From SZUA-252 sp035716005 (lineage in GTDB: Bacteria; Eisenbacteria; RBG-16-71-46; SZUA-252): DNA of 48,572 bases. The notes below the pieces were generated by a model. That model made no database searches. It was given only the letters and a program-made list of their open reading frames with translations, and was not told where the DNA came from. Where the stretch lies: positions 1 to 48,572 of the forward strand of contig DASTKG010000152.1 of the NCBI GenBank assembly GCA_035716005.1, read 5' to 3'. Of this stretch, positions 24,164 through 32,068 are shown piece after piece. Both the position numbers and the translations under genes were made by a program. Numbering within the stretch: the first letter of the stretch is position 1; every line of letters starts with the position of its first letter.

Positions 24164-25192
24164 TCAGGAGGCCAGGCTTCGCGCCGCCTCGACGGCCGCC
24201 GAGGGCGGAATGGCGCGAAGGCAGCCGTAGCCGATGGAGCAGGTGCGGCGGAAGCAGGGAGAGCAGGGGTAGGCCGCGTAGAGGTTCCGCACCCACGGCG
24301 CGGAGGCGGAGGTCCAGAGCGGACTCGTCGATCCGAAGATCGCGACGGTCGGGCGCCCGAGCGCGGCCGCGAGGTGCATGACGCCCGAGTCGTTCGTGAG
24401 AACGATCGACGCCCCCGCGACGATTCCGATCAGCGCCGGCAGGTCGGTTTCGCCCGTGACGTCGAGGGCCGGCTGATTCGCGCCGCGCACGGCGGCGACG
24501 GCTTCCGCGCCGGCCGGGCGGTCCGAAGGCGAGCCGACGGCCACGATCGCGAGTCCCCTCTCGCCGGCGATGGCGGCGGCGGCCTCGCCGAACTTCACGG
24601 CGCCCCACTGCTTCGCGGGGCCGTAGGCGGCGCCGGCCGCCACCACGAGATAGCCGGCGTCATCGGCGCGCGCGCTTCCCGCCGACGCCGCGGTGTCCGC
24701 GCGACGCCGCGCGAGCAGATCCCGGGCCGACGCCCGCTCCCCCTCCGTCGCCGCGAGCGCGGGATCCCCCGCCGTCGCCGGCACGCGCGCCGCGAGAGCG
24801 AGCGATCGATATTCCGCGCTCCGGGGGGTCGATCGCGCCGGCGCCTCGCGCGCCACGCGCCGGGTGAGGAGGAATCCCCGCCCCTCCGCGGCGTAGCCGA
24901 TCCGCTCCGGAACGCCCGCCAGGAAGGCGAGCAGCGCGGAGGAGAACGACTCGGTCAGGAGGAGGGCCGCACGGGGCCGCGCCGCGCGAATGGCGCCGGC
25001 GAGGGCGTAGCGCCGCTCACGACTCCACGCGAGGTAGCGCGCGCGCGGGAATCGGGCGAGGAGGATCGGCTCGAAGGGGGCCGGCCCGACGAGGATGGCC
25101 CCTTCCCGCGCGGCCGCCTCGACGACCGGCCACGCCAGAACGAGATCGCCGAGCCAGTTCGGCAGCCGGACGAGAAGGGGTCGTGGCTCCAC
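24164..25192 (-). CDS. Family 9 glycosyltransferase, heptosyltransferase II-like
   Basis: 342 residues, GTG start. The N-terminus LLVRLPNWLGDLVLAWPVV is the typical RfaF-like opening (RxPNWxGD). The C-terminal domain has the donor-site stretch TNDSGVMHLAAALGRPTVAI followed by FGSTSPLW. A Cys-rich end, CSPCFRRTCSIGYGCL, is common in ADP-heptose:LPS heptosyltransferases. It would add a heptose to the lipopolysaccharide core on the cytoplasmic face. It lies 13 bases after kbl and 13 before the UbiA gene. A second GT9 sits in the lipid A operon, so the two probably act at successive core positions. Substrate specificity is inferred from family only. Confidence 0.9.
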   Translation of the reverse strand: MEPRPLLVRLPNWLGDLVLAWPVVEAAAREGAILVGPAPFEPILLARFPRARYLAWSRERRYALAGAIRAARPRAALLLTESFSSALLAFLAGVPERIGYAAEGRGFLLTRRVAREAPARSTPRSAEYRSLALAARVPATAGDPALAATEGERASARDLLARRRADTAASAGSARADDAGYLVVAAGAAYGPAKQWGAVKFGEAAAAIAGERGLAIVAVGSPSDRPAGAEAVAAVRGANQPALDVTGETDLPALIGIVAGASIVLTNDSGVMHLAAALGRPTVAIFGSTSPLWTSASAPWVRNLYAAYPCSPCFRRTCSIGYGCLRAIPPSAAVEAARSLAS

Positions 25193-25205
25193 GGCCCCGA
25201 CGTCG

Positions 25206-26420
25206 CTACCCGACGACGCCGAGCTCGCGACCGGTCTTTCCGAGGAGATCGAGCGCCTGGTCGAGCTCCGCTTCGGTGTGGGTCGCGGTGACGATCGTCC
25301 GGAGCCGCGCTTTCCCCTTCGCCACCGTCGGGAAGCCGATTCCCTGCGCGAAGACGCCCCGCTCGAAGAGCCGGTCGGAGAAGCGCATCGCCATGTCGGC
25401 CTCGCCGACGATGATCGGCGTGATCGGCGTCTCGCTGATGCCGGTGTTGAAGCCGAGCTTCGCGAGACCCGCCTTGAAGCGCTTCGTGTTGGACCAGAGC
25501 CGCTCGATCCGCTCCGGCTCCTCCTCGAGAACGTCGAAGGCCGCGAGGCAGGCCGCCGCGACGGCCGGCGGGTGCGACGTGCTGAAGAGGAAGGGCCGCG
25601 CCCGGTGATAGAGGTACTCGATGAGCGACTTGGATCCGCAGACGTAGCCGCCGAGCACGCCGATCGCCTTCGAGAGCGTGCCGACCTGGATGTCGACCTG
25701 GCCGTGGATGTCGAAGTGGTCCACGGTGCCCCGCCCGGCGCGCCCCAGCACGCCGCTCGCGTGCGCGTCGTCGACCATCATGATCGCCCCGTGTTCGCGC
25801 GCGGCCGCCGCGATGTCGCGGAGGGGCGCCACGTCGCCGTCCATGCTGAAGACGCCGTCGGTGATGACGAGCCGCCGCTTCACGTCCTTCGTCTCCTCCA
25901 GAAGCCGCCGGAGCGCCGCGACGTCGCGGTGCGGGAAGACCTTGATCGCGGCGCGGCTCAGACGCGCCCCGTCGATGATGCTGGCGTGGTTCAGCTCGTC
26001 CGAGAGGATGAGGTCTTCCTTCCCGAGCACGGACGATACGGTCCCCGCGTTGGCGGTGAAGCCGCTCTGGAAGACGACCGCGGCTTCGGTCTTCTTGAAG
26101 CGGGCGATGCGCCGCTCGAGCTCCATGTGGAGATCCATCGTGCCGGCGATCGTGCGGACCGAGCCGGAGCCGACGCCGAGCTCCTTCACCGCGCGGAGCG
26201 CCGCGTCGCGGAGCTTCGGGTGCGTGGTGAGGCCGAGGTAGTTGTTCGACGAGAGGTTGATCACCTCTCGGCCGTCGAAGCGGGCGTGCGGCTTCTGCTC
26301 GCCGTCGAGGATTCGAAGCGACCGGTAGAGGCCCTCGCGCTTCATCTCCTGGAGCGCGTCGTCCAGGAACTGGAGCGGGTTCGCCGCCGTGTTCGCCGGC
26401 GCCGGCGTGGGGGCGTTCAT
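25206..26420 (-). CDS. kbl: Glycine C-acetyltransferase (2-amino-3-ketobutyrate CoA ligase)
   Basis: 404 residues from ATG at 26420, overlapping the tdh stop as ATGA. A fold type I PLP enzyme of the alpha-oxoamine synthase family. Typical segments are INLSSNNYLGLTTHPKL near residue 55, GSGSVRTIAGTMDLHMELE, the cofactor region DDAHASGVLGRAGRG, and the Schiff-base lysine in QVGTLSKAIGVLGGYVCG. It cleaves 2-amino-3-oxobutyrate with CoA to glycine and acetyl-CoA. The gene directly after threonine dehydrogenase makes the two-step threonine-to-glycine route clear and favours Kbl over related BioF, HemA or serine palmitoyltransferase enzymes. Confidence 0.95.
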   Translation of the reverse strand: MNAPTPAPANTAANPLQFLDDALQEMKREGLYRSLRILDGEQKPHARFDGREVINLSSNNYLGLTTHPKLRDAALRAVKELGVGSGSVRTIAGTMDLHMELERRIARFKKTEAAVVFQSGFTANAGTVSSVLGKEDLILSDELNHASIIDGARLSRAAIKVFPHRDVAALRRLLEETKDVKRRLVITDGVFSMDGDVAPLRDIAAAAREHGAIMMVDDAHASGVLGRAGRGTVDHFDIHGQVDIQVGTLSKAIGVLGGYVCGSKSLIEYLYHRARPFLFSTSHPPAVAAACLAAFDVLEEEPERIERLWSNTKRFKAGLAKLGFNTGISETPITPIIVGEADMAMRFSDRLFERGVFAQGIGFPTVAKGKARLRTIVTATHTEAELDQALDLLGKTGRELGVVG

Positions 26421-27499
26421 GGGTGATCCCTCTTCAGCACGATCTTCCCCGCCTTGCCGGTGCGCTGCAGCTCGACCGCCTTCTCGAAGTCGGACCAGCC
26501 GAGAACGTGCGTGATGACCGGTCGGATGTCGAGCTTCCCGGAGAGGAGAAGCGCCTCCATCCGGTACCAGGTGTCGAAAATGACGCGGCCGTTGATCCCT
26601 TGCACCGTCGCGCCCCGGAAGATGATCTCCTTCGCGACGTCGATCTCGAGCGGCGCGGAGGGAATGCCGAGGAGCGAGACGCGGCCGCCGTTCGCCAGCG
26701 CGTCGAAGCCGTCGCGGAACGCCTGGGGGTGTCCCGACATCTCGAGCATTCCGTCGACGCCGCGCCCGTCCGTGTGGTCGAGAATGGAGCGGACGATGTT
26801 GTCCTTCTCGACGTTCAGGAGGAGGTCGGCGCCCATCTTCTCGGCCAGCTCGAGGCGGAGCGGATTCTTGTCGATGGCGGCCACCCACGAGGCGCCCGAG
26901 GCCTTCAGGATGCCGACCGAGAAGCAGCCGATCGGTCCGCAGCCGAAGACGGCGAAGCGGAGTCCCGCGATCGGGCCCGCCAGCGCGGTGTGGACCGCGT
27001 TCCCCAGCGGATCGTGGACGGCGGCGATCTCCTCGGGAATGTCGGGGTGGAGCTTCCAGACGTTCCCTTCCGGAATGACCACGAAATCGGCGAAGGCACC
27101 TTGGCGGTCGACCCCGAGGATCTTCACGTTCTGGCAGAGGTGCGCGAGGCCGCGGCGGCAGGCGTAGCAGAGCCCGCAGTAGACGTGCGTCTCGCCCGTC
27201 ACGCGGTCCCCCGGCTTCACGAGCGTCACGTCGGATCCCACCGATTCGACGACGCCGGTGAACTCGTGCCCGAAGACGAGCGGCGGCTTGATGCGGGACT
27301 GGGCCCACGGATCCCACTCGAAGATGTGAAGGTCGGTCCCGCAGATGGCGAAGGCGGTGACGCGAATCCGGACGTCCTTGGGCCCGACGGATGGAACGGG
27401 GACCGTCACCAACTTGATTCCGGGGGCGGCGGAGGGCTTCTGAATGCCCCACATCGTATCGTGACTCACGGTCGGTTCCGGAGTGGTTTGGAGCGGCAC
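26417..27499 (-). CDS. tdh: L-threonine 3-dehydrogenase (zinc-dependent, MDR family)
   Basis: 360 residues from GTG at 27499, chosen for the GAGGAG ribosome site 8 bases upstream; an open extension to 27568 lacks one. A medium-chain dehydrogenase: catalytic zinc Cys in AICGTDLHIFEWD, the GHEFTGVV His-Glu pair, structural zinc cysteines in CGLCYACRRGLAHLC, and the NAD-binding loop FGCGPIGCFSVG. HDPLGNAVHTAL and GINGRVIFDTWY are characteristic of Tdh. It oxidises threonine to 2-amino-3-oxobutyrate, which Kbl then splits. First gene of the tdh-kbl-GT9-ubiA group, with a good promoter about 60 bases upstream. Confidence 0.95.
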   Translation of the reverse strand: MPLQTTPEPTVSHDTMWGIQKPSAAPGIKLVTVPVPSVGPKDVRIRVTAFAICGTDLHIFEWDPWAQSRIKPPLVFGHEFTGVVESVGSDVTLVKPGDRVTGETHVYCGLCYACRRGLAHLCQNVKILGVDRQGAFADFVVIPEGNVWKLHPDIPEEIAAVHDPLGNAVHTALAGPIAGLRFAVFGCGPIGCFSVGILKASGASWVAAIDKNPLRLELAEKMGADLLLNVEKDNIVRSILDHTDGRGVDGMLEMSGHPQAFRDGFDALANGGRVSLLGIPSAPLEIDVAKEIIFRGATVQGINGRVIFDTWYRMEALLLSGKLDIRPVITHVLGWSDFEKAVELQRTGKAGKIVLKRDHP

Positions 27500-27554
27500 G
27501 GTCGATCTCCTCGACGAGAGGTGGGTTGGCTGAAGCGTGGGTCTATCGTGAGCG

Positions 27555-27582
27555 ATTATGCCGCCCAACCGCCCGGAATCAA
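27555..27582 (-). promoter_or_regulatory. Candidate promoter of tdh-kbl
   Basis: Minus strand TTGATT (27582-27577), 16-base spacer and CATAAT (27560-27555, five of six to TATAAT). It lies in the 106-base gap between the end of the long envelope operon and tdh, leaving a leader of about 50 bases that contains the GAGGAG ribosome site. Good position and match. Confidence 0.45.
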
Positions 27583-27605
27583 GGGGTTTCCAGGTAGACG
27601 AAAGG

Positions 27606-28535
27606 TCAGTAGCCGCGGGTCCGGTCGACCACGTGGCGGAGCGGCTCCCCCGCCCTCCAGCGGCGCCAGTTCTCCCCGAAGGCTCTCCCTTCGGATTCGG
27701 CGCTCCCGAGCCCGGCCACGTGCGGCGTGACGAGGACGCGTGGATGCGCCCAGTAGGGGCTTTCCGGCGGAAGCGGCTCCTCGCGGAAGACGTCGAGCAG
27801 CGCGCGCGCGGGCCGGCCCCGCTCGAGCGCCTCCAGGAGCGCGCGGTCGTCGACGCAGCGGCCCCGCGAGACGTTCACGAAGACCGAGCCCTCCGCGAAG
27901 AGGGCGAAACGCGATGCGTTCCAGAAGGCTTCGGTCTCGGCATTCAAGGGGAGCAGGTTCACCACGAACGCGGCGCGAGGCAGGAACGCGGCCAGCGCCT
28001 CCGCCGTGTCGATGCCCTCCGCCCGTTCCTCCGCCGTCACGGGACCGCGGCGAACGCCGAGCGTCTCCATCCCGAAGGCCCGAGCCACGCCCGCGAGCCG
28101 GCGCCCGATCGCGCCGTGCCCGACGACGAGGATCGTCTTCCCGGCGAGCGACCCCGGCACCCAGCGCTCCCAGCGGCCCTCCGACTGCTGCCGGCCCGCG
28201 CGCGCGACGCCGAGCTCCTGGGCGAGCAGGTAACCGAGGACGTACTCGGAGATCCGTTCGGGAAAGTCGGCCACCGTGCGCGTGAGGCGGACGCCTTCGC
28301 GCCATTCGGGCCGATCGAGCCAGCGGTCGACGCCGGCCCACGCCGAATGAATCCAGCGAAGCGCCGGCATCGCCTTTCGGGCGTGAGACGGCGCGCTGCT
28401 CGCGAACCAGACGGTGGCGGAATCGGCGCGCGGATCGTCCTCCCCCACCCACGGAATCGCCTCGCCCGCCGCGGCCGACGCCGCGCGCGCGAGCCCCTCG
28501 GGATCGCGCCCCGTGATGAGGACGAGGTCGCTCAT
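27606..28535 (-). CDS. D-isomer-specific 2-hydroxyacid dehydrogenase
   Basis: 309 residues from ATG at 28535, overlapping the GT9 stop as ATGA. The NAD-binding loop is VVGHGAIGRRLAGVARAFGM. The catalytic residues are in place: Arg in NVSRGRCVDDRALLEALERG, Glu in DVFREEPLPPESPYW, and His in VLVTPHVAG. The catalytic domain before it is short and includes LRWIHSAWAGVDRW. The family reduces 2-oxoacids or oxidises D-2-hydroxyacids with NAD(P). The glyoxylate/hydroxypyruvate reductase branch fits best. It is the last gene of the long envelope operon, and a link to lipopolysaccharide is not evident. Confidence 0.88.
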   Translation of the reverse strand: MSDLVLITGRDPEGLARAASAAAGEAIPWVGEDDPRADSATVWFASSAPSHARKAMPALRWIHSAWAGVDRWLDRPEWREGVRLTRTVADFPERISEYVLGYLLAQELGVARAGRQQSEGRWERWVPGSLAGKTILVVGHGAIGRRLAGVARAFGMETLGVRRGPVTAEERAEGIDTAEALAAFLPRAAFVVNLLPLNAETEAFWNASRFALFAEGSVFVNVSRGRCVDDRALLEALERGRPARALLDVFREEPLPPESPYWAHPRVLVTPHVAGLGSAESEGRAFGENWRRWRAGEPLRHVVDRTRGY

Positions 28536-29611
28536 CCGCGAGCCTCCCGGCCGGCCCCCTCGGATTCGTCCAGAAGCGGGGCGAGCCGCTCCACCACCAG
28601 CGCCGGCCCGAGACGCTCCATGCAGGCGTGGTGACGGAGCGGGCAGCGATCCTTGCCGTGAACGTCGCAGGGGCGGCAGGGCAGCTCGATCTCGGCGACG
28701 GCGTCGCGCGGCTCGCCCGACGCGAAGCCGAAGCCGGGGACGGTGCTGCCGAAGAGGCCGACGCTCGGCACGCCGAGGGCGGGTCCGAAGTGGAGCAGGG
28801 CCGAATCGCTCGAGACGATGGCCCGCGCGTGCGACGCGACGGCCGCGGCCTCGCGAATGCCGAGCGAGAGAACTCTCGCCTCGCCCCCCGCGCCGAGGGC
28901 GCCGGCCAGCTCGCGGGCGGCCGCGCTCTCCCCGGGACCGACGGCGTAGAGCGCGCGGAGGCCCCACGTCCGCTCGGTCGCCTCCCCCAGCGCGGCGGCG
29001 TGGCGCGCCGGCCAGCGCTTGGTGGCCCAGCGGGCGCCGGGAGCGACGAGAATGAAGCCGCCCGCGGCGGCCACGGCGACCCGCTCGCGGGCCCGCGCGC
29101 GCTCCTGTTCCGTGAGCGCGTCGCGAAGCCAGGGGCGGAGCGGCGCCGTCTCGGGAAGCCCCGCCAGCGTCCGATACCGGCGAAGAAGCGGCGGCAGGGG
29201 CGCGGGACGGAGCCAGCGCGCGTGCACCATGAGGCGGCGGCGGATTCCGTGTTTCTCGAACGGGACGCGCCTCGCCTCGGCCACCGAGCCCGTGGCCGCG
29301 GCCGAGCGCGCGTTCCGCTGCAGGTCGTAGATCGTCTCGAGCCGCTCCCGCCGCAGCGCGAAGCGCACGTCCGAGACGGTTCCCTTCACGCCGAGAGGCG
29401 CCGGCGCGGACGGATCGCCGCTCCGATCCTCGAGCACGTAGAAGCGGTCGATGTCGGGATGTCCGCGGAGGATGTCGGCGTGGCGCTCCTTCGTGAGAAA
29501 GAGGACGCGGCGTCCCGGCGAGGCCGCGCGAAGGAGCGACGGAACGTGCGCGGCGAGAATCACGTCGCCCAGCGAGGAGAGCCGGACGACCAGCGCGGGC
29601 CCCGCGGTCAT
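28532..29611 (-). CDS. Family 9 glycosyltransferase, LPS heptosyltransferase-like
   Basis: 359 residues. The N-terminal ALVVRLSSLGDVILAAHVPS is the classic heptosyltransferase opening (RxSSxGD). The donor domain has SSDSALLHFGPALGVPSVGL followed by FGSTVP. A Cys-rich end CRPCDVHGKDRCPLRHHACM matches the pattern of LPS heptosyltransferases. It lies 4 bases after the MsbA-type transporter and overlaps the hydroxyacid dehydrogenase by 4 bases. It probably extends the inner core on Kdo-lipid A, acting in the cytoplasm before or alongside MsbA flipping. It differs clearly from the other GT9 at 24-25 kb. Confidence 0.92.
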   Translation of the reverse strand: MTAGPALVVRLSSLGDVILAAHVPSLLRAASPGRRVLFLTKERHADILRGHPDIDRFYVLEDRSGDPSAPAPLGVKGTVSDVRFALRRERLETIYDLQRNARSAAATGSVAEARRVPFEKHGIRRRLMVHARWLRPAPLPPLLRRYRTLAGLPETAPLRPWLRDALTEQERARARERVAVAAAGGFILVAPGARWATKRWPARHAAALGEATERTWGLRALYAVGPGESAAARELAGALGAGGEARVLSLGIREAAAVASHARAIVSSDSALLHFGPALGVPSVGLFGSTVPGFGFASGEPRDAVAEIELPCRPCDVHGKDRCPLRHHACMERLGPALVVERLAPLLDESEGAGREARG

Positions 29612-29615
29612 TCGA

Positions 29616-31646
29616 TCAGCCGGCCCGGTCGCGCGCGGCGCCGTCCGGCTCGGCCAGCCTGAACTGGAGCCGATGGAGCTTCTGGTAGAGACCCGGCACC
29701 GACACGAGTTCCTCGTGCGTCCCGGTCTGCACGATCCGGCCCTGGTCGAGGACGACGATCCGGTCGGCGCGCTGGATCGTGGAGAGCCGGTGCGCGATGA
29801 CGAAGACCGTCCGTCCGTGGAAGAGCGCTTCGAGCGCCTCCTGAACGAGGAGCTCCGACTCGGAGTCGAGGCTCGACGTCGCCTCGTCGAGAAGGAGGAC
29901 CGGCGGGTTCTTGAAGATCGCGCGGGCGATGGCGAGCCGCTGGCGCTCTCCGCCCGAGAGGCGGACGCCGCGATCGCCGATCCTCGTCCGGTATCCCTCC
30001 GTCATGTCGAGGATGAAGCGCTCCGCGTTCGCCGCGCGGGCCGCGAGCCGCACCGACTCCTCGTCGGCCCCCTCGACGCCGTAGGCGATGTTGCTCGCGA
30101 CCGTGTCGTTGAAGAGGATCGGCTCCTGCGTGACGACTCCGAGCATGCGCCGCCACGAGGAGAGCTCGAGGTCGCGCAGATCGCATCCGTCGACGCGGAT
30201 CGCGCCGGCGGTCGGATCGTAGAAGCGCGCGACCAGGTCGACCAGCGTCGACTTCCCCGCCCCGCTCGGGCCGACGAGGGCCACCATCGAGCCGGCCGGG
30301 ACGCGGAAGGTGACGTCGTGGAGGACGTCGCCGTCGACGCCGTAGCGGAAGGCGACGCGATCGAATTCGATGGCGTCGGCGACCGGGCGCGCCGGACGCG
30401 CGTCCGGCTTGCTCGTCACCGTGGCCGGCGTGTCGAGAATGCGGAAGATCCGCTCCGCGGCGGCGAGGCCTTCCTGCAGCGTGGCGTTGATGTTGCTCAG
30501 GGCCTTCAGGGGGCTCATGAGCTGGAGCATGGCGAAGAGGAAGATGAAGAACTGCTGCGGCTCCATGGCGTGGTTGACCAGGATCTCGTGGCCTCCGTAC
30601 CAGAGCACGGCCACCGTCGCCACGACGCCGAGGTACTCGGAGAGCGGGCCCGCCATGGCGCCGAGCCGGCGCTGGCGGACGAACGCCCGAAAGTAATCCT
30701 GGGCCGCGCGCCCGAACTTCCGCTGCTCGAACCCCTCCATCGAGAAGGCCTTCACCACGCGAATGCCCGACAGCGTCTCCTGGAGGATGGCGTTCAGGTC
30801 GGCCATCCGCTCCTGCGTGATGGTGCTGCGGCGGCGGAGCTTCTTGCCGAGCCAGACGATGAGGAGAATCGAGGGCGGGAGCACGAGGAACGAGAGGAGC
30901 GCCAGGCGCCACGAGGTCCAGAAGATCCAGAAGAGGCAGACGGCGAGGAGGAAGATGCTCTTCACGAGGTTGCTGAAGCTCGCGGCCAGCGCCCCCCGCA
31001 CGAGCGAAATGTCGTTCGTGAGCCGCGACGTGAGCGCCCCCGACCGGCGCGAATGGAACCACGACAGGGAGAGCTGGTGGAGGTGCCCGTAGACCTCGTT
31101 TCGCATGTCGCGCGTGACGGCCTGCTCGATCCAGACCGTCTGGACGCTCTGGAGGTAGTCGAGGAGGTTCTTCACCAGGAAGACGGCGAGGAGCGCGAGG
31201 CAGATGCGCGTCAGCGACCGAAGCGGATCGCCCGTGAGGAAGAAGTGCTCGAACCAGGTCCTGAGGTTCTGCTTCTTCGCGTTCACCCGCGCGGCGATTC
31301 CGCCCTCGGCCGTTCCAGCCGGAGCCGGGGCCGCCGGGCCGGGCGTCGCCGACACGATGTCGGCCACCTGCGGGGGAATGCCCGGGAGCGGCGGCACCAC
31401 CGGGGCGGGCGTCGTCGCCGCCGTCGCTCCCGGAGCGGCGGGCGCGCCTCCCGCGACGTGGCGCGGCGTGAAGAGGACCTTCATGAACGGGGAGATCATT
31501 CCGATCGTCACGCCGCTCGAGAGCGCGAATCCGAAGATCAGGAGCGAGGTGACGACGAGCCGGAAGCGGTACGGCCGGAGATAGCCGAGCAGCCGGAAGA
31601 GCGGCGTGGGCCGGCCGGACGAGCGGGAGGAGCGGGAGGGCCTCAC
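29616..31646 (-). CDS. msbA: MsbA-like ABC exporter with long extracytoplasmic insertion
   Basis: 676 residues, GTG start, larger than the usual 580-600. An N-terminal six-helix exporter domain fused to one ATPase domain: Walker A GPSGAGKST, Q-loop VTQEPILFNDTV, signature LSGGERQRLAIARAIF, Walker B VLLLDEATSSLDSES, and H-loop FVIAHRLSTIQRAD. The extra length is a Pro/Ala/Gly-rich segment between the first two helices, at about residues 62-135 (PRHVAGGAPAAPGATAA and PGIPPQVADIV), expected on the periplasmic side. Position among lpx, kdtA and GT9 genes supports lipid A flipping. A generic lipid or drug exporter of the same family cannot be excluded by sequence alone. Confidence 0.9.
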   Translation of the reverse strand: MRPSRSSRSSGRPTPLFRLLGYLRPYRFRLVVTSLLIFGFALSSGVTIGMISPFMKVLFTPRHVAGGAPAAPGATAATTPAPVVPPLPGIPPQVADIVSATPGPAAPAPAGTAEGGIAARVNAKKQNLRTWFEHFFLTGDPLRSLTRICLALLAVFLVKNLLDYLQSVQTVWIEQAVTRDMRNEVYGHLHQLSLSWFHSRRSGALTSRLTNDISLVRGALAASFSNLVKSIFLLAVCLFWIFWTSWRLALLSFLVLPPSILLIVWLGKKLRRRSTITQERMADLNAILQETLSGIRVVKAFSMEGFEQRKFGRAAQDYFRAFVRQRRLGAMAGPLSEYLGVVATVAVLWYGGHEILVNHAMEPQQFFIFLFAMLQLMSPLKALSNINATLQEGLAAAERIFRILDTPATVTSKPDARPARPVADAIEFDRVAFRYGVDGDVLHDVTFRVPAGSMVALVGPSGAGKSTLVDLVARFYDPTAGAIRVDGCDLRDLELSSWRRMLGVVTQEPILFNDTVASNIAYGVEGADEESVRLAARAANAERFILDMTEGYRTRIGDRGVRLSGGERQRLAIARAIFKNPPVLLLDEATSSLDSESELLVQEALEALFHGRTVFVIAHRLSTIQRADRIVVLDQGRIVQTGTHEELVSVPGLYQKLHRLQFRLAEPDGAARDRAG

Positions 31647-31656
31647 GCGGCGGAGC

Positions 31657-32061
31657 CTACGCCGATCCTTCGCGAGGGGGGGCGAAGCCGTCGAGCCAAT
31701 CGTAGTCGCGCACGAACGCCTGCTCGAAATCGTACCCGCGCGAGAAATCGCTCAACTGGTCCTCCTCGGTCTTGCCGAGTATCCCCGCCTCGACGAGCTG
31801 GAAGACGATCTCGCCGAAATCCTCGGTGCGCCGAACGCCCCACTGATCGAAGACCGTCTTCGCCATGGGGCCGAAGCGAACGCGCGCGAGCGTGCGGATG
31901 CCGTCGAGCACTTCGGGGCCGGTCACGTGCCGGTGGCCCCCTTCGCCCTGGCGCGCGCGGTCGACGGTGTAATGAACCGCCTGGAGCGTGAAGTGGTACG
32001 CCGCCGGGCGGTAGCGGCCGTGCTTTTCGGCGACGTCGAGAATGGCGGTTTCGAGATCCAT
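31657..32061 (-). CDS. Conserved small protein, Minf_1886-like family
   Basis: 134 residues with no signal or membrane segment. The sequence MDLETAILDVAEKHGRYRPA, then YHFTLQAVHYTV, matches the pattern I associate with the Minf_1886 family. The C-terminal half has GPMAKTVFDQWGVRRTEDFG, EIVFQLVEAGILGKTEED and the aromatic, acidic ending YDFEQAFVRDYDWLDGF. The family is widespread in Planctomycetes, Verrucomicrobia and FCB-type bacteria, and I know of no established function. Gaps of 7 and 10 bases tie it to nadB and msbA. Cytoplasmic. The family name is recalled rather than searched. Confidence 0.8.
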   Translation of the reverse strand: MDLETAILDVAEKHGRYRPAAYHFTLQAVHYTVDRARQGEGGHRHVTGPEVLDGIRTLARVRFGPMAKTVFDQWGVRRTEDFGEIVFQLVEAGILGKTEEDQLSDFSRGYDFEQAFVRDYDWLDGFAPPREGSA

Positions 32062-32068
32062 CGGAACG

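Noticed and set aside
25206..27452. A 748-residue fusion ending in Kbl
   Set aside because: The N-terminal part is a frame shadow of tdh; Kbl begins at ATG 26420 in an ATGA overlap.
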